A DNA stretch of 7,086 nt, taken from Oligoflexia bacterium. Its GTDB lineage: Bacteria; Bdellovibrionota; UBA1018. How positions within the stretch are numbered: the first letter of the stretch is position 1; every line of letters begins with the position of its first letter. Positions 1-6,755 of the stretch are shown piece after piece. The position numbers and the translations under genes are program-made. Under the pieces are notes generated by a model. That model had not been told where the DNA came from and ran no database searches. It saw only the letters and a program-made list of their open reading frames with translations. The stretch lies in the NCBI GenBank assembly GCA_903854365.1, contig CAINWE010000235.1, positions 1 to 7,086 on the forward strand, read 5' to 3'.

Positions 1-395
1 CCCATTGTTGGGAGCGCTCTCATCAGGCTAATGTCCTCCAGGCCCATTTGGCTGTGACCATCATCGCCGATCCCGACACCTGCGTGGGTGCCGATGATCC
101 GCACATTAGCTTGAGAATAGGCAGCACTGAGTCGAATGGTGTCGTACCTACCCGTAATGAAACAGCCAAAACTGCAAAGGAAAGGGAGTTTACCCGTGAA
201 GGCTAATCCAGCAGCAACACCGATCATATTCGCTTCAGAAATTCCCATTTCATAAAATCGGGCTGGAAACTTCTTGGCAAAGAGTTCGCTCTTGGTTGAT
301 TTAGAGAGGTCTGCGTCTAAAACGACGATATCTGGATTCGTCTCACCGAGACGCGCTAGCGCTTCACCGAAAGCTTGTCGTGTTGCCTTAGCCAT
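1..395 (-). CDS. tkt: Transketolase, C-terminal subunit (partial, 3' end beyond window)
   Basis: This is the pyrimidine-binding half of a split transketolase, the TPP enzyme that moves two-carbon ketol units between sugar phosphates in the non-oxidative pentose phosphate pathway (cytoplasm). Reading the minus strand from the ATG at 395-393 gives about 131 codons, open to the window edge. The stretch GISEANM (residues 51-57) carries the Glu (E54) that in this family activates the thiamine aminopyrimidine ring. It is followed by a typical helix (IGVAAGLAFTGKLPF) and by GDDGHSQMGLEDI near residues 110-122, the family's phosphate/substrate loop. The start overlaps the end of the N-terminal subunit gene by 8 nt, and a good Shine-Dalgarno (GAGAGG, 404-409, 8 nt before ATG) lies inside that gene, so the two halves are probably made together and assemble. 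The last third of the protein (transketolase C domain) is outside the window. A 1-deoxyxylulose-5-phosphate synthase half is unlikely because of the split-gene form and these motifs. Confidence 0.93.
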   Translation of the reverse strand, partial: MAKATRQAFGEALARLGETNPDIVVLDADLSKSTKSELFAKKFPARFYEMGISEANMIGVAAGLAFTGKLPFLCSFGCFITGRYDTIRLSAAYSQANVRIIGTHAGVGIGDDGHSQMGLEDISLMRALPTM

Positions 396-1224
396 TTTTA
401 TTACCTCTCGAAATTTCTGTAATTGCTTGCTGGCATTGCTCGGGAGACGGCGCTGCACCGTGCCAGGCGATATTGTTTTCCATAAAAGAGACGCCTTTGC
501 CCTTGATGGTCCGGGCAACAATCAGGACAGGCTTTTTGCTGCCTTGGGTCTGGAGATCTCTCGCTTCTTGGAAAGCGCTTAAGATTTGATCGAAGGCGTG
601 GCCGTTAATTTCAATCACATGCCACCCAAAAGCGCGCCATTTGTCGCCAATGGGCTCTAACGGCATGACTTGGTCAACGGGGCCATCAATTTGTCCATTA
701 TTGGCATCTAAAATGGCACATAGGTTGGACAGCCCAAATTTGGGGCATGAAAGTGCCGATTCCCAAATCTGGCCCTCTTGGATTTCGCCGTCTCCCATTA
801 GGCAGTAGACGCGAGCGGAGGTCGCCTGGAGTCCTAGCGCCATGCCTTGGGCTACGGAGAGTCCCTGTCCGAGAGAGCCAGTCGAGGCTTCTACGATCGG
901 AAGGCGGACGCGGTCTGGATGTCCCTGGAGCCGGCTGCCGGTTTGGCGAAGAGTCTTAAATTCGTCTGACGAAATAAATCCTTTTTTTGCTAGGACGGCG
1001 TAGAGTGCGGGTACTGCATGACCCTTCGATAAGATAAAACGATCCCGATTGGGTTCGGCCATGCGATGAGGCTCGGCGCCCTTCATTTCACTGAAAAATA
1101 GTGTAGTTATCAAGTCAATTGCAGAGAGGCTGCCGCCAGGATGTCCTGACTTGGCTTGAGTGATCATTTCGAGGATAGAGATACGAAACTCTCGAGATAA
1201 ATTTGCTAAATCCTGGATTTGCAT
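388..1224 (-). CDS. tkt: Transketolase, N-terminal (TPP-binding) subunit
   Basis: This is the 278-residue pyrophosphate-binding half of a split transketolase, partner of the downstream gene. Visible motifs are SGHPGG (27-31; His28), SKGHA (66-70; His69), GHP (101-103), and the TPP/metal-binding signature starting GDGE (144-147) and closing at the NN pair (175-176). WHG (254-256) lies near the C-terminus. These are the conserved histidines and the Mg/diphosphate site of the family, and the length matches usual N-terminal subunits (about 270-280). The frame is open upstream to an ATG at 1281, but the residues this adds look unlike transketolase and lie in the divergent promoter spacer. The ATG at 1224, giving MQIQDLANLSREFR, is therefore preferred, although no strong Shine-Dalgarno precedes it. 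It is the first gene of the operon, divergent from the MFS exporter. Its last codons overlap the start of the C-terminal subunit. Confidence 0.95.
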   Translation of the reverse strand: MQIQDLANLSREFRISILEMITQAKSGHPGGSLSAIDLITTLFFSEMKGAEPHRMAEPNRDRFILSKGHAVPALYAVLAKKGFISSDEFKTLRQTGSRLQGHPDRVRLPIVEASTGSLGQGLSVAQGMALGLQATSARVYCLMGDGEIQEGQIWESALSCPKFGLSNLCAILDANNGQIDGPVDQVMPLEPIGDKWRAFGWHVIEINGHAFDQILSAFQEARDLQTQGSKKPVLIVARTIKGKGVSFMENNIAWHGAAPSPEQCQQAITEISRGNKNG

Positions 1225-1247
1225 AGGGGTAAAACGATAACATAAAA

Positions 1248-1278
1248 AGGTGGTCACGGATACTGTGATTGAACACCT
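1248..1278. promoter_or_regulatory. Imperfect nested inverted repeat in the divergent tkt/MFS spacer, possible operator
   Basis: The 79-nt spacer between the two divergent starts must hold both promoters if each gene pair has its own. Within it AGGTG (1248-1252) pairs with CACCT (1274-1278), and inside that TCAC (1254-1257) pairs with GTGA (1265-1268). The two arms have slightly different centres (1263 and 1261), so the dyad is imperfect. A regulator of the exporter could bind here, but no regulator gene is adjacent and I could not assign convincing -35/-10 boxes on either strand. The sequence does not match a CRP or FNR site. The symmetry may be chance. Confidence 0.22.
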
Positions 1279-1303
1279 CAAAGGGAATTGCTAGGGTATA
1301 AGT

Positions 1304-2680
1304 ATGACCCAAAAATGGTGGGTGCTCTCCGCAGTGGCATGCGGGACATTCATGGCGACTCTAGACTCGAGTATCGTGAATATCGCCTTGCCGACTTTGA
1401 CCAAGGAATTGGGTACTGACTTGGATCGAGTCAAATGGGTGGTGGTTGCATACCTCTTAGTCATCACGTGCTTGATGCTTCCCTTTGGTCTTTTGTCTGA
1501 CCAAAAGGGGAGAAAGCTCATTTTTCAAACTGGATTTTTAGTTTTCATTCTAGGCTCCGCTCTTTGCGGGCTTGCGGTGAATTTACCTCTTTTGGTTTTG
1601 TTTCGGATGGTTCAAGCGATGGGCGCGGCCATGCTGATGGCGAATGGGCCTGCGATCATTACCAGTAGTTTTGGAGCGAAAGAACGGGGAGCGGCACTTG
1701 GGACGCTGGCTATGGTCGTGAGTGGTGGCTTGATGATGGGTCCGAGTTTGGGCGGCCTGCTCATTTCTGAATTGGGTTGGCGGAGTATTTTTTGGATTAA
1801 TGTTCCGATCGGTATCATTGGAACGGTTTTAGTAGAAATTTTTATTAAAAAGAGCCTGCCGAGTCGCAATCGAGTTTCTTTTGATTGGACTGGGGCTTTT
1901 TTACAGACCGTGCTTCTGCTTCTGTTTATAGGGATTTTTGGTGCCCCCGTCAAAGCCCATACTGGGACTGTGATGACGTTGGCGCGATTCATGGCTTTGA
2001 TCGCTCTGATTGGACTATCAATCGTATTTGTCAGGGTTGAGGCTGCTGCCAAACATCCGCTGTTTGATTTGACACTGTTTTATCATCGGACGTTTTGGAC
2101 TTCAATTTTGGCCAGTTTTCTCACGTTTGTCGCATTTTCATCTGTGACGGTGTTGATGCCATTTTTCTTGCAGGATCAGTTACACTTTTCTACACAAAAA
2201 GCGGGGCTCTTTATGACCGCAATTCCAATGATTATTTTCTTAGTAGCCCCTCTGAGTGGTCGATTATCGGACCGCTTGGGGAGTCGTGGTTTGAGTTCTA
2301 CAGGAAGCGGAGTGGGAATGCTCGGACTGTGGTTGATGTCGGGCGTCATGGGTACGGGATTATCTGAGGTGTCGTCTCAGTGGATTATTGTGGCGACTCT
2401 GGGGATGATTGGCTTAGCGATCGGCTTGTTTCAATCTCCCAATAATAGCGCGATTATGGGATGTGTTCCTTCGTCCAAGCTCGGTGTGGCTTCAGCTCTA
2501 TTGGCAACAGTACGGAATTTAGGATTGGTGACGGGGACCGGATTTTCAACAGCCCTTTTCTCGTGGAAGTACGCTCAGAGTGGAGATTTTCTCGTGGCAT
2601 TTCGACTGACGCTTTTTGTGGCTGGGTTGATCGCTGCTGCAGCTTTCTTTGCGACTCTTGGAAAGAAGAAGATGACATGA
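1304..2680 (+). CDS. MFS drug/solute exporter, DHA2 (EmrB/QacA) type, 14 TM
   Basis: This is a proton-driven exporter of the major facilitator superfamily in the inner membrane. The 458 residues contain about 14 hydrophobic segments (roughly 5-30, 44-65, 72-92, 96-119, 131-153, 160-182, 194-216, 229-246, 264-290, 300-322, 330-350, 360-386, 395-419, 429-452), as expected for DHA2 rather than the 12 of DHA1. Family motifs are visible: LDSSIVNIALP (20-30, motif D1, with the TM1 acid Asp21), GLLSDQKGRK (62-71, motif A), LFRMVQAMGAA (99-109, motif B with Arg101), and GGLMMGPSLGGLL (141-153, the antiporter motif C). The substrate cannot be told from sequence; multidrug, dye or metabolite export are all possible. 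The start is the ATG at 1304 with a weak AGGG 7 nt upstream. No EmrA-like adaptor or TolC gene is next to it. Instead its stop codon overlaps the start of a thioredoxin-fold gene, so the two are probably translated in a coupled way. Confidence 0.93.
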   Translation: MTQKWWVLSAVACGTFMATLDSSIVNIALPTLTKELGTDLDRVKWVVVAYLLVITCLMLPFGLLSDQKGRKLIFQTGFLVFILGSALCGLAVNLPLLVLFRMVQAMGAAMLMANGPAIITSSFGAKERGAALGTLAMVVSGGLMMGPSLGGLLISELGWRSIFWINVPIGIIGTVLVEIFIKKSLPSRNRVSFDWTGAFLQTVLLLLFIGIFGAPVKAHTGTVMTLARFMALIALIGLSIVFVRVEAAAKHPLFDLTLFYHRTFWTSILASFLTFVAFSSVTVLMPFFLQDQLHFSTQKAGLFMTAIPMIIFLVAPLSGRLSDRLGSRGLSSTGSGVGMLGLWLMSGVMGTGLSEVSSQWIIVATLGMIGLAIGLFQSPNNSAIMGCVPSSKLGVASALLATVRNLGLVTGTGFSTALFSWKYAQSGDFLVAFRLTLFVAGLIAAAAFFATLGKKKMT

Positions 2681-3672
2681 TTTGGAACAAGAAACAAAAA
2701 GAAGTCACTCCAGAAGAGGCTTTAGCTGCGGCGAGGGAAGAGTTGTCGCCGTATTGGTTTGGTTCTGATCCGATGTTAATTGGTCTTGATCAAGGGAACG
2801 GTGACTATAGGGCTTTCCCGCTTTATCGGGAGTTTGTGAAACAGTTGTGGTTGATCATCATTGTTGATTCTACGAGCTTCTGGGGGAGCTCTATTTTAGA
2901 GTTAACCCGAGAGTGGGAAACTCGTTATCGAGTTCTTTCCCTCAATATTTTGATTATTTACGCGGTCAGGTATCAGTTTCAAAAAAACCCAACGGCTGCC
3001 CAAAAGTGGATTGAAGAAGCGACGACGACCTGTGTGCGGTGTTTTGACGTGAACTCGCACTTAGTGGATGCTTTTCACGGGGATAGTTTGCCTAAGGCAC
3101 TCCTGTTTAAGGAAGGAAAGAAGCTATTAGAGTTTTCAGGGCAGAATTGGATTGGTGAGGTGGATTTACATATTCAAAAGGCACTGAGAATGACGGATCC
3201 AGGATTGCCATTGTTTCCTGTTTTGAAGGTGGTAGGCGGGATCAGTTATGACGTCCAGTCCATCGATTTAACTAAAAGAGAGCCCAAAATGCGGGGCCTG
3301 AGTTTGGTTGGTAAATGGACGTACGACGAGGACAAAATTTGGACGAACGATCCTGAGGCAAAGTTGAGCTTTGAGAGCCCTGGAAGCGAAGTGTCTATTC
3401 TGGCTAGAGCCAGAGATAATTCAGATTTTATCCCGTTTCTCATGATTGAGTTGAACGGGCTGCCGCCTTATGACTCTGTGCGGGGTAGAAGTCTCAGGGT
3501 TTCTGAAACTTCAGATTTGATCGTGACCTTGAACGAATCAAAACTTTTTCATCTCTTAACGGGCTTGGCGCCAACTGAGCGACAAGTGATGATCAGTTTT
3601 CGAAACGTTAAGGAGAGTCCAGTCGAAGTTTATGGTTTACGTTTTGGAGAGCGGATGCAGGCGGCCGATTAG
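2677..3672 (+). CDS. Thioredoxin-fold protein without active-site cysteines, with DipZ-type C-terminal domain
   Basis: I know no named gene for this 331-residue protein. Its start ATG overlaps the exporter's TGA (ATGA), which fixes the start. Residues about 40-172 have a thioredoxin layout: a strand LWLIIIVD (57-64), then SFW (67-69) where the catalytic motif would follow. The residues after Trp69 read GSSI instead of CxxC. Later come a second strand near 87-96, the cis-Pro strand region LPKALLF (138-144), KEGKKLLEF and a closing helix. A CVRC pair (119-122) exists but lies far from the usual catalytic place. Residues about 207-325 resemble the C-terminal domain of DipZ and related redoxins (Thioredoxin_10-like, a beta sandwich likened to carbohydrate-binding modules): LSLVGKW at the start, KLSFESPGSEVSILA, the SKLFHLL segment (family form rLYxLv) and the end VYGLRFG (family form aYxFTFG). 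No signal peptide or membrane segment is seen, so a cytoplasmic location is likely. A redox role is doubtful; a binding or scaffold role is inference. The domain calls rest on pattern reading only. Confidence 0.72.
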   Translation: MIWNKKQKEVTPEEALAAAREELSPYWFGSDPMLIGLDQGNGDYRAFPLYREFVKQLWLIIIVDSTSFWGSSILELTREWETRYRVLSLNILIIYAVRYQFQKNPTAAQKWIEEATTTCVRCFDVNSHLVDAFHGDSLPKALLFKEGKKLLEFSGQNWIGEVDLHIQKALRMTDPGLPLFPVLKVVGGISYDVQSIDLTKREPKMRGLSLVGKWTYDEDKIWTNDPEAKLSFESPGSEVSILARARDNSDFIPFLMIELNGLPPYDSVRGRSLRVSETSDLIVTLNESKLFHLLTGLAPTERQVMISFRNVKESPVEVYGLRFGERMQAAD

Positions 3673-4811
3673 AAGTGGTTTGTCGAACTCGCTTGGGCAA
3701 TTGCCAAGCAGCGTTGCCATTCCTGCTTGGCTATCAGGTCAGTCTCTCGGTCTCTTCGCTCGGCGATTTTAAGAATTAATTCATTCCATGCGTTTGACGG
3801 CATTTCGGTCATGTCTCTGAGGGTGTTTGTTAGGGTCACAGCAAGATTGCGGCTAAATTGAGCGGGCTTGACTCGATTCAGTGCCGAATTTTTGATTCGC
3901 AGCCGGTAGGCGTCCGGGCCTTCATCGAGCAGGTCGAGCCAATGATTCAGCAGGGTGGCATTGTTGCTCGGGGTTGTACCGGAGCTGGGATTGGCTTCTG
4001 TTTCTGTCCGGGTTCGTTTTTGATTAAAAGGGCAGGCCTCTTGGCACAGGTCGCAGCCGGCGATCCAGGTTTTGATTTTCTCCTTTTGAAGGTCTGAGAT
4101 TTCCAGCGCGCCTCTTTTCTCCAAGGTCCAGTAACTGATGCAGCGATTGGAGTCCAGAACGCCGGGTTGTGTGAGGGCTTGCGTGGGACAAGCGTTGAGA
4201 CATCGGGTGCAGTTACCACAATAGTTGGGGAGTAAATGTGGACCCTGCCCGGTGGGTTGGTTGAGAAGAATTTCGGCTAGGAATAGGTAGCTCCCATACT
4301 GGGGGTGAATCAGGAGGGTGTTCTTGCCGATCCAACCCAAGCCCCCTAGGGCGGCCCACGTGCGCTCCAAAATAGCGCTCGTGTCGACGCAGACCTTCCA
4401 TTCTAGCCGAGAGTTCGAAGGAGGCGTCCAGGACGTTTGGACGCTTTGCATGAGAGTTTCGAGGCGTGCCGCGATTTCTAGGTGATAGTCTGGTCCCTGC
4501 AGGTAGCGGGCATAGCGAGGTCCCTGTTCAGGCGAGATTGAGCCGGCGGGCTGAGTGGAGTAAGGCAGTGCAACGCAGAAAATACTTTGGGCCTGAGGAA
4601 AAACATTCCGAGGATCGGCTCGTCGATCGCGGCCACGGATCAAATATTCCATTTTGCCTGCGTATCCAGATTGGATCCAGGCGTCGTACCTTTCGAGGTG
4701 GGCCTGAAAGGTTGCTTGAGGGTCCAAAAAGGCCAGATCTAAGTCAACTGCCCCAGCTACTGGAAACCCAGCTTGTTTGGCCTCTTGAGTGAGGAGTGTG
4801 AGGAGATCCAT
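3669..4811 (-). CDS. queG: Epoxyqueuosine reductase QueG
   Basis: QueG carries out the last step of queuosine synthesis, reducing epoxyqueuosine to queuosine at the wobble base of GUN-anticodon tRNAs. It uses cobalamin and two [4Fe-4S] clusters and acts in the cytoplasm. The 380 residues show the family hallmark CVDTSAILERTWA (141-153), with the presumed catalytic acid Asp143, and then GLGWIGKNTLLIHP (157-170). The ferredoxin-type clusters follow: CGNCTRCLNACP (198-209; Cys198, 201, 204, 208), Cys224 in RCISYWTLE, and GCDLCQEACPF (252-262; Cys253, 256, 260), so all eight ligands are present. A short helical (HEAT-like) tail ends the protein, usual for QueG. It lies 23 nt after the rimO stop and is probably its operon partner, though only a weak GAGA lies upstream of the ATG. 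Its TAA (3669-3671) overlaps the TAG of the convergent gene. QueH is the alternative enzyme in some bacteria and looks different. Confidence 0.96.
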   Translation of the reverse strand: MDLLTLLTQEAKQAGFPVAGAVDLDLAFLDPQATFQAHLERYDAWIQSGYAGKMEYLIRGRDRRADPRNVFPQAQSIFCVALPYSTQPAGSISPEQGPRYARYLQGPDYHLEIAARLETLMQSVQTSWTPPSNSRLEWKVCVDTSAILERTWAALGGLGWIGKNTLLIHPQYGSYLFLAEILLNQPTGQGPHLLPNYCGNCTRCLNACPTQALTQPGVLDSNRCISYWTLEKRGALEISDLQKEKIKTWIAGCDLCQEACPFNQKRTRTETEANPSSGTTPSNNATLLNHWLDLLDEGPDAYRLRIKNSALNRVKPAQFSRNLAVTLTNTLRDMTEMPSNAWNELILKIAERRDRETDLIAKQEWQRCLAIAQASSTNHF

Positions 4812-4834
4812 TCGTGAGTTGATCTCAGGACTGT

Positions 4835-6253
4835 CTAGTGAACTGGGAGAATTCTCAAGGCCTTTCCGAGTAGGTCGTGGGGAAGGGCTTCAGTGATTTC
4901 CACTTCTACCATTTGACCCGCCTCGGGAGCGTGGTTGGCAAATGCATCACTGAGCTCGTTAATGAGAACATGGCCATCAATCTCTTGGGCTTGGGTTGGC
5001 ATTCTGCCCTGAATGAGAAGCTCGGTCTCTGGACTTGGGCCCTCGATCAGCACTTGGACTCGAGTCCCAACGAGACGATGATTTTTTTCGAGGGATTGTT
5101 TTTGGAGAATCTCGATCAGCTTTTTTGAGCGGCGTCGCTTAGTATTGGGGTGAACTTGTCCGTCCATAGAGGCCGCTGGAGTTCCCTCTTCCTTAGAGTA
5201 ACGGAAGACTCCCACATGGTCGAGTTGCAAGGTTTCTAAATCCCGGCAGAGTTCGGTGAATTCTTCTTCGGTCTCTCCCGGGAATCCGACAATGATCGAG
5301 GTACGAAATACGATACCTGGGATTTGGGCTCTCAACTTGTTGACTAAGTCAAACAGTTTGGCCTTAGTGAGTCTGCGGTTCATCGACTTTAGGACGCGAT
5401 CGTTGGTGTGTTGGATGGGCATATCCAGGTATTTCACGATTTTTGGCTCATTTGCGACGATGGACACGAGCTCGTCAGAAAACTGGTCTGGGTAAACGTA
5501 ATGGAGACGGATCCAGTCAATGCCTGGTACTTTGCAAAGCTCTGGAAGCAGCATCTCGAGATTTTGTTTGTACTTCCATTCCATGCCGTATTCGGTGAGG
5601 TCTTGGGCGACGAGGTTTAATTCGCGTACACCACGGGCGGCCATTTGCTGGGCTTCCAGGACTAAGGACTCAACCGTTCTCGAGCGCACGTTGCCTCTAA
5701 GTTTTGGAATAATGCAAAAGGCACATCGGCGATTGCAACCTTCCGAGAGCTTAAGAAAAGCTGAAAATGTAGCTCCGGTGTGAACGCGGGGATCAGTCTC
5801 TGTGTGGATAAATGCGGGTTGGTCGATATAAGACCGTTGAGGGAGAGGCGCTCCTTCGGCGATGGCTTGACCATGGTTGTTCAAAAGTTCGGTGATCCTT
5901 TGGTATTGGCCAGTACCGATGAAGAGATCGACCTCGGGCATTTCTTTTTCAAGCTCTTTAGAATAGCGCTGAGACAGGCAGCCTGAGGCGACGAGTACTT
6001 TGCACTTTCCGCTCTGCTTGTGTTGGGCCATTTCAAGAATTGTTTCGATGGACTCTTCTTTGGATGCTTGAATAAAGGAGCAAGTATTGACGATGATGAC
6101 TTCGGCGTCTTCTGGTTGCTGAGTCACTGAGTAGTGGTCTTTTTCCAAAAGGCCAAGCATGACTTGAGAGTCTACGAGGTTTTTTGGGCAGCCGAGGCTG
6201 ACGAAATAAACAGGCGATTTGGTAGTATTTGGGGTGGGGTGTTCTAAATTCAT
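4835..6253 (-). CDS. rimO: Ribosomal protein S12 methylthiotransferase RimO
   Basis: RimO is a radical-SAM enzyme that adds a methylthio group to the beta-carbon of the conserved Asp of ribosomal protein S12 (Asp88/89 in E. coli numbering). From the ATG at 6253 it has 472 residues, slightly longer than the usual 430-450. The N-terminal UPF0004 domain has the RimO-type signature VSLGCPKNLVDSQ (18-30). The auxiliary-cluster cysteines are Cys22, Cys58 (NTC) and Cys92 (SGC). The radical-SAM motif CNRRCAFC (173-180; Cys173, 177, 180) follows, then FRTSIIVGFPGET (316-328) and a C-terminal TRAM domain from about 388. CPKN after the first glycine and the TRAM end (DLLGKALR) point to RimO and away from MiaB. 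The frame is open 80 codons further upstream, but those codons lie inside yajQ and encode a Lys/Ser-rich stretch unlike RimO. The chosen start has AGAGAT (6261-6266) 7 nt before it, formed by the last sense codons of yajQ, and lies 4 nt after the yajQ stop. Confidence 0.96.
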   Translation of the reverse strand: MNLEHPTPNTTKSPVYFVSLGCPKNLVDSQVMLGLLEKDHYSVTQQPEDAEVIIVNTCSFIQASKEESIETILEMAQHKQSGKCKVLVASGCLSQRYSKELEKEMPEVDLFIGTGQYQRITELLNNHGQAIAEGAPLPQRSYIDQPAFIHTETDPRVHTGATFSAFLKLSEGCNRRCAFCIIPKLRGNVRSRTVESLVLEAQQMAARGVRELNLVAQDLTEYGMEWKYKQNLEMLLPELCKVPGIDWIRLHYVYPDQFSDELVSIVANEPKIVKYLDMPIQHTNDRVLKSMNRRLTKAKLFDLVNKLRAQIPGIVFRTSIIVGFPGETEEEFTELCRDLETLQLDHVGVFRYSKEEGTPAASMDGQVHPNTKRRRSKKLIEILQKQSLEKNHRLVGTRVQVLIEGPSPETELLIQGRMPTQAQEIDGHVLINELSDAFANHAPEAGQMVEVEITEALPHDLLGKALRILPVH

Positions 6254-6257
6254 AAAA

Positions 6258-6755
6258 CTAATCTCTAAAATTTCCGAATTGAAGTGGAACTTTGACTTTT
6301 TCTTGGTTGGCTTTGAGGAGAGCGATGGCTTCCTGAAGGTCGTCTCTGTTTTTACCGGTGACCCGTACCTGTTCGTCTTGAATTTGTGCTTGGACTTTGA
6401 GCTTGCTTTCCTTGATGACCGCGATGACTTCTTTGCCCTTTTCTTTCGAAATTCCGGCCTGAATTTGAACGACCTGCCGGACGCTTCCACCAAACGCTGG
6501 TTCGATCGTCTGATAGTCGAGTGACAGTAGGGAAATGCCGCGCTTAATCAGCTTGTTCTGCAAGATATCATTTAAGGCATCGAGCTTGCCCTCTTCGCTG
6601 CACCAGAGTGTGACGGTTTTGGCTTTCTGGTCGAGTTTCATCTCGGACTTGACTCCTTTGAAGTCAAAACGCTGGCTTAATTCCTTGGTGGCTTGGTTGA
6701 TTGCGTTGTCGAGTTCTTGCCAGTTCATTTCAGAAGAGACGTCAAACGAGGGCAT
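6258..6755 (-). CDS. yajQ: YajQ family nucleotide-binding protein (UPF0234)
   Basis: This is a small cytoplasmic protein of the YajQ/UPF0234 family, which has a double ferredoxin-like fold. Members bind nucleic acids or nucleotides, and a Xanthomonas member is reported to bind cyclic di-GMP; the role here is unproven. The 165 residues match the family length. Recognisable parts are MPSFDVSSE at the start, RFDFKG (29-34), LWCSEEGKL (50-58), the RVTGKNRDDLQEAIALLK block (131-148) and the closing PLQFGNFRD (157-165). The frame extends to an ATG at 6791, but the start at 6755 is chosen because family members begin this way and a strong Shine-Dalgarno (AAAGGAG) stands 8 nt upstream. It appears to be the first gene of a yajQ-rimO-queG run; the rimO start follows its stop by 4 nt, which implies coupled translation. 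Confidence 0.95.
   Translation of the reverse strand: MPSFDVSSEMNWQELDNAINQATKELSQRFDFKGVKSEMKLDQKAKTVTLWCSEEGKLDALNDILQNKLIKRGISLLSLDYQTIEPAFGGSVRQVVQIQAGISKEKGKEVIAVIKESKLKVQAQIQDEQVRVTGKNRDDLQEAIALLKANQEKVKVPLQFGNFRD

Noticed and set aside
1239..1244. TATGTT on the minus strand as a -10 box for the transketolase operon
   Set aside because: Four of six positions match, but no acceptable -35 box lies 16-18 bases upstream (CACAGT region), so I do not call a promoter.
1225..1281. Upstream extension of the transketolase N-terminal subunit to the ATG at 1281
   Set aside because: The 19 added residues do not resemble the family and would fill most of the divergent promoter spacer; the start at 1224 gives the normal length and N-terminus.
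1297..1302. TATAAG just before the exporter start as a -10 box
   Set aside because: It ends one base before the ATG, so transcription would begin inside the coding sequence.
2461..2676. Upstream extension of the Trx/DipZ-C gene into the exporter gene
   Set aside because: The 72 codons lie in another frame of the exporter's last membrane segments, and the ATGA start/stop overlap is the usual coupled arrangement.
3669..4811. QueG as a reductive-dehalogenase-like or generic ferredoxin protein
   Set aside because: The cobalamin and Fe-S features are shared with reductive dehalogenases, but the GLGWIGKN block, cluster spacing, length and lack of a Tat signal are those of QueG.
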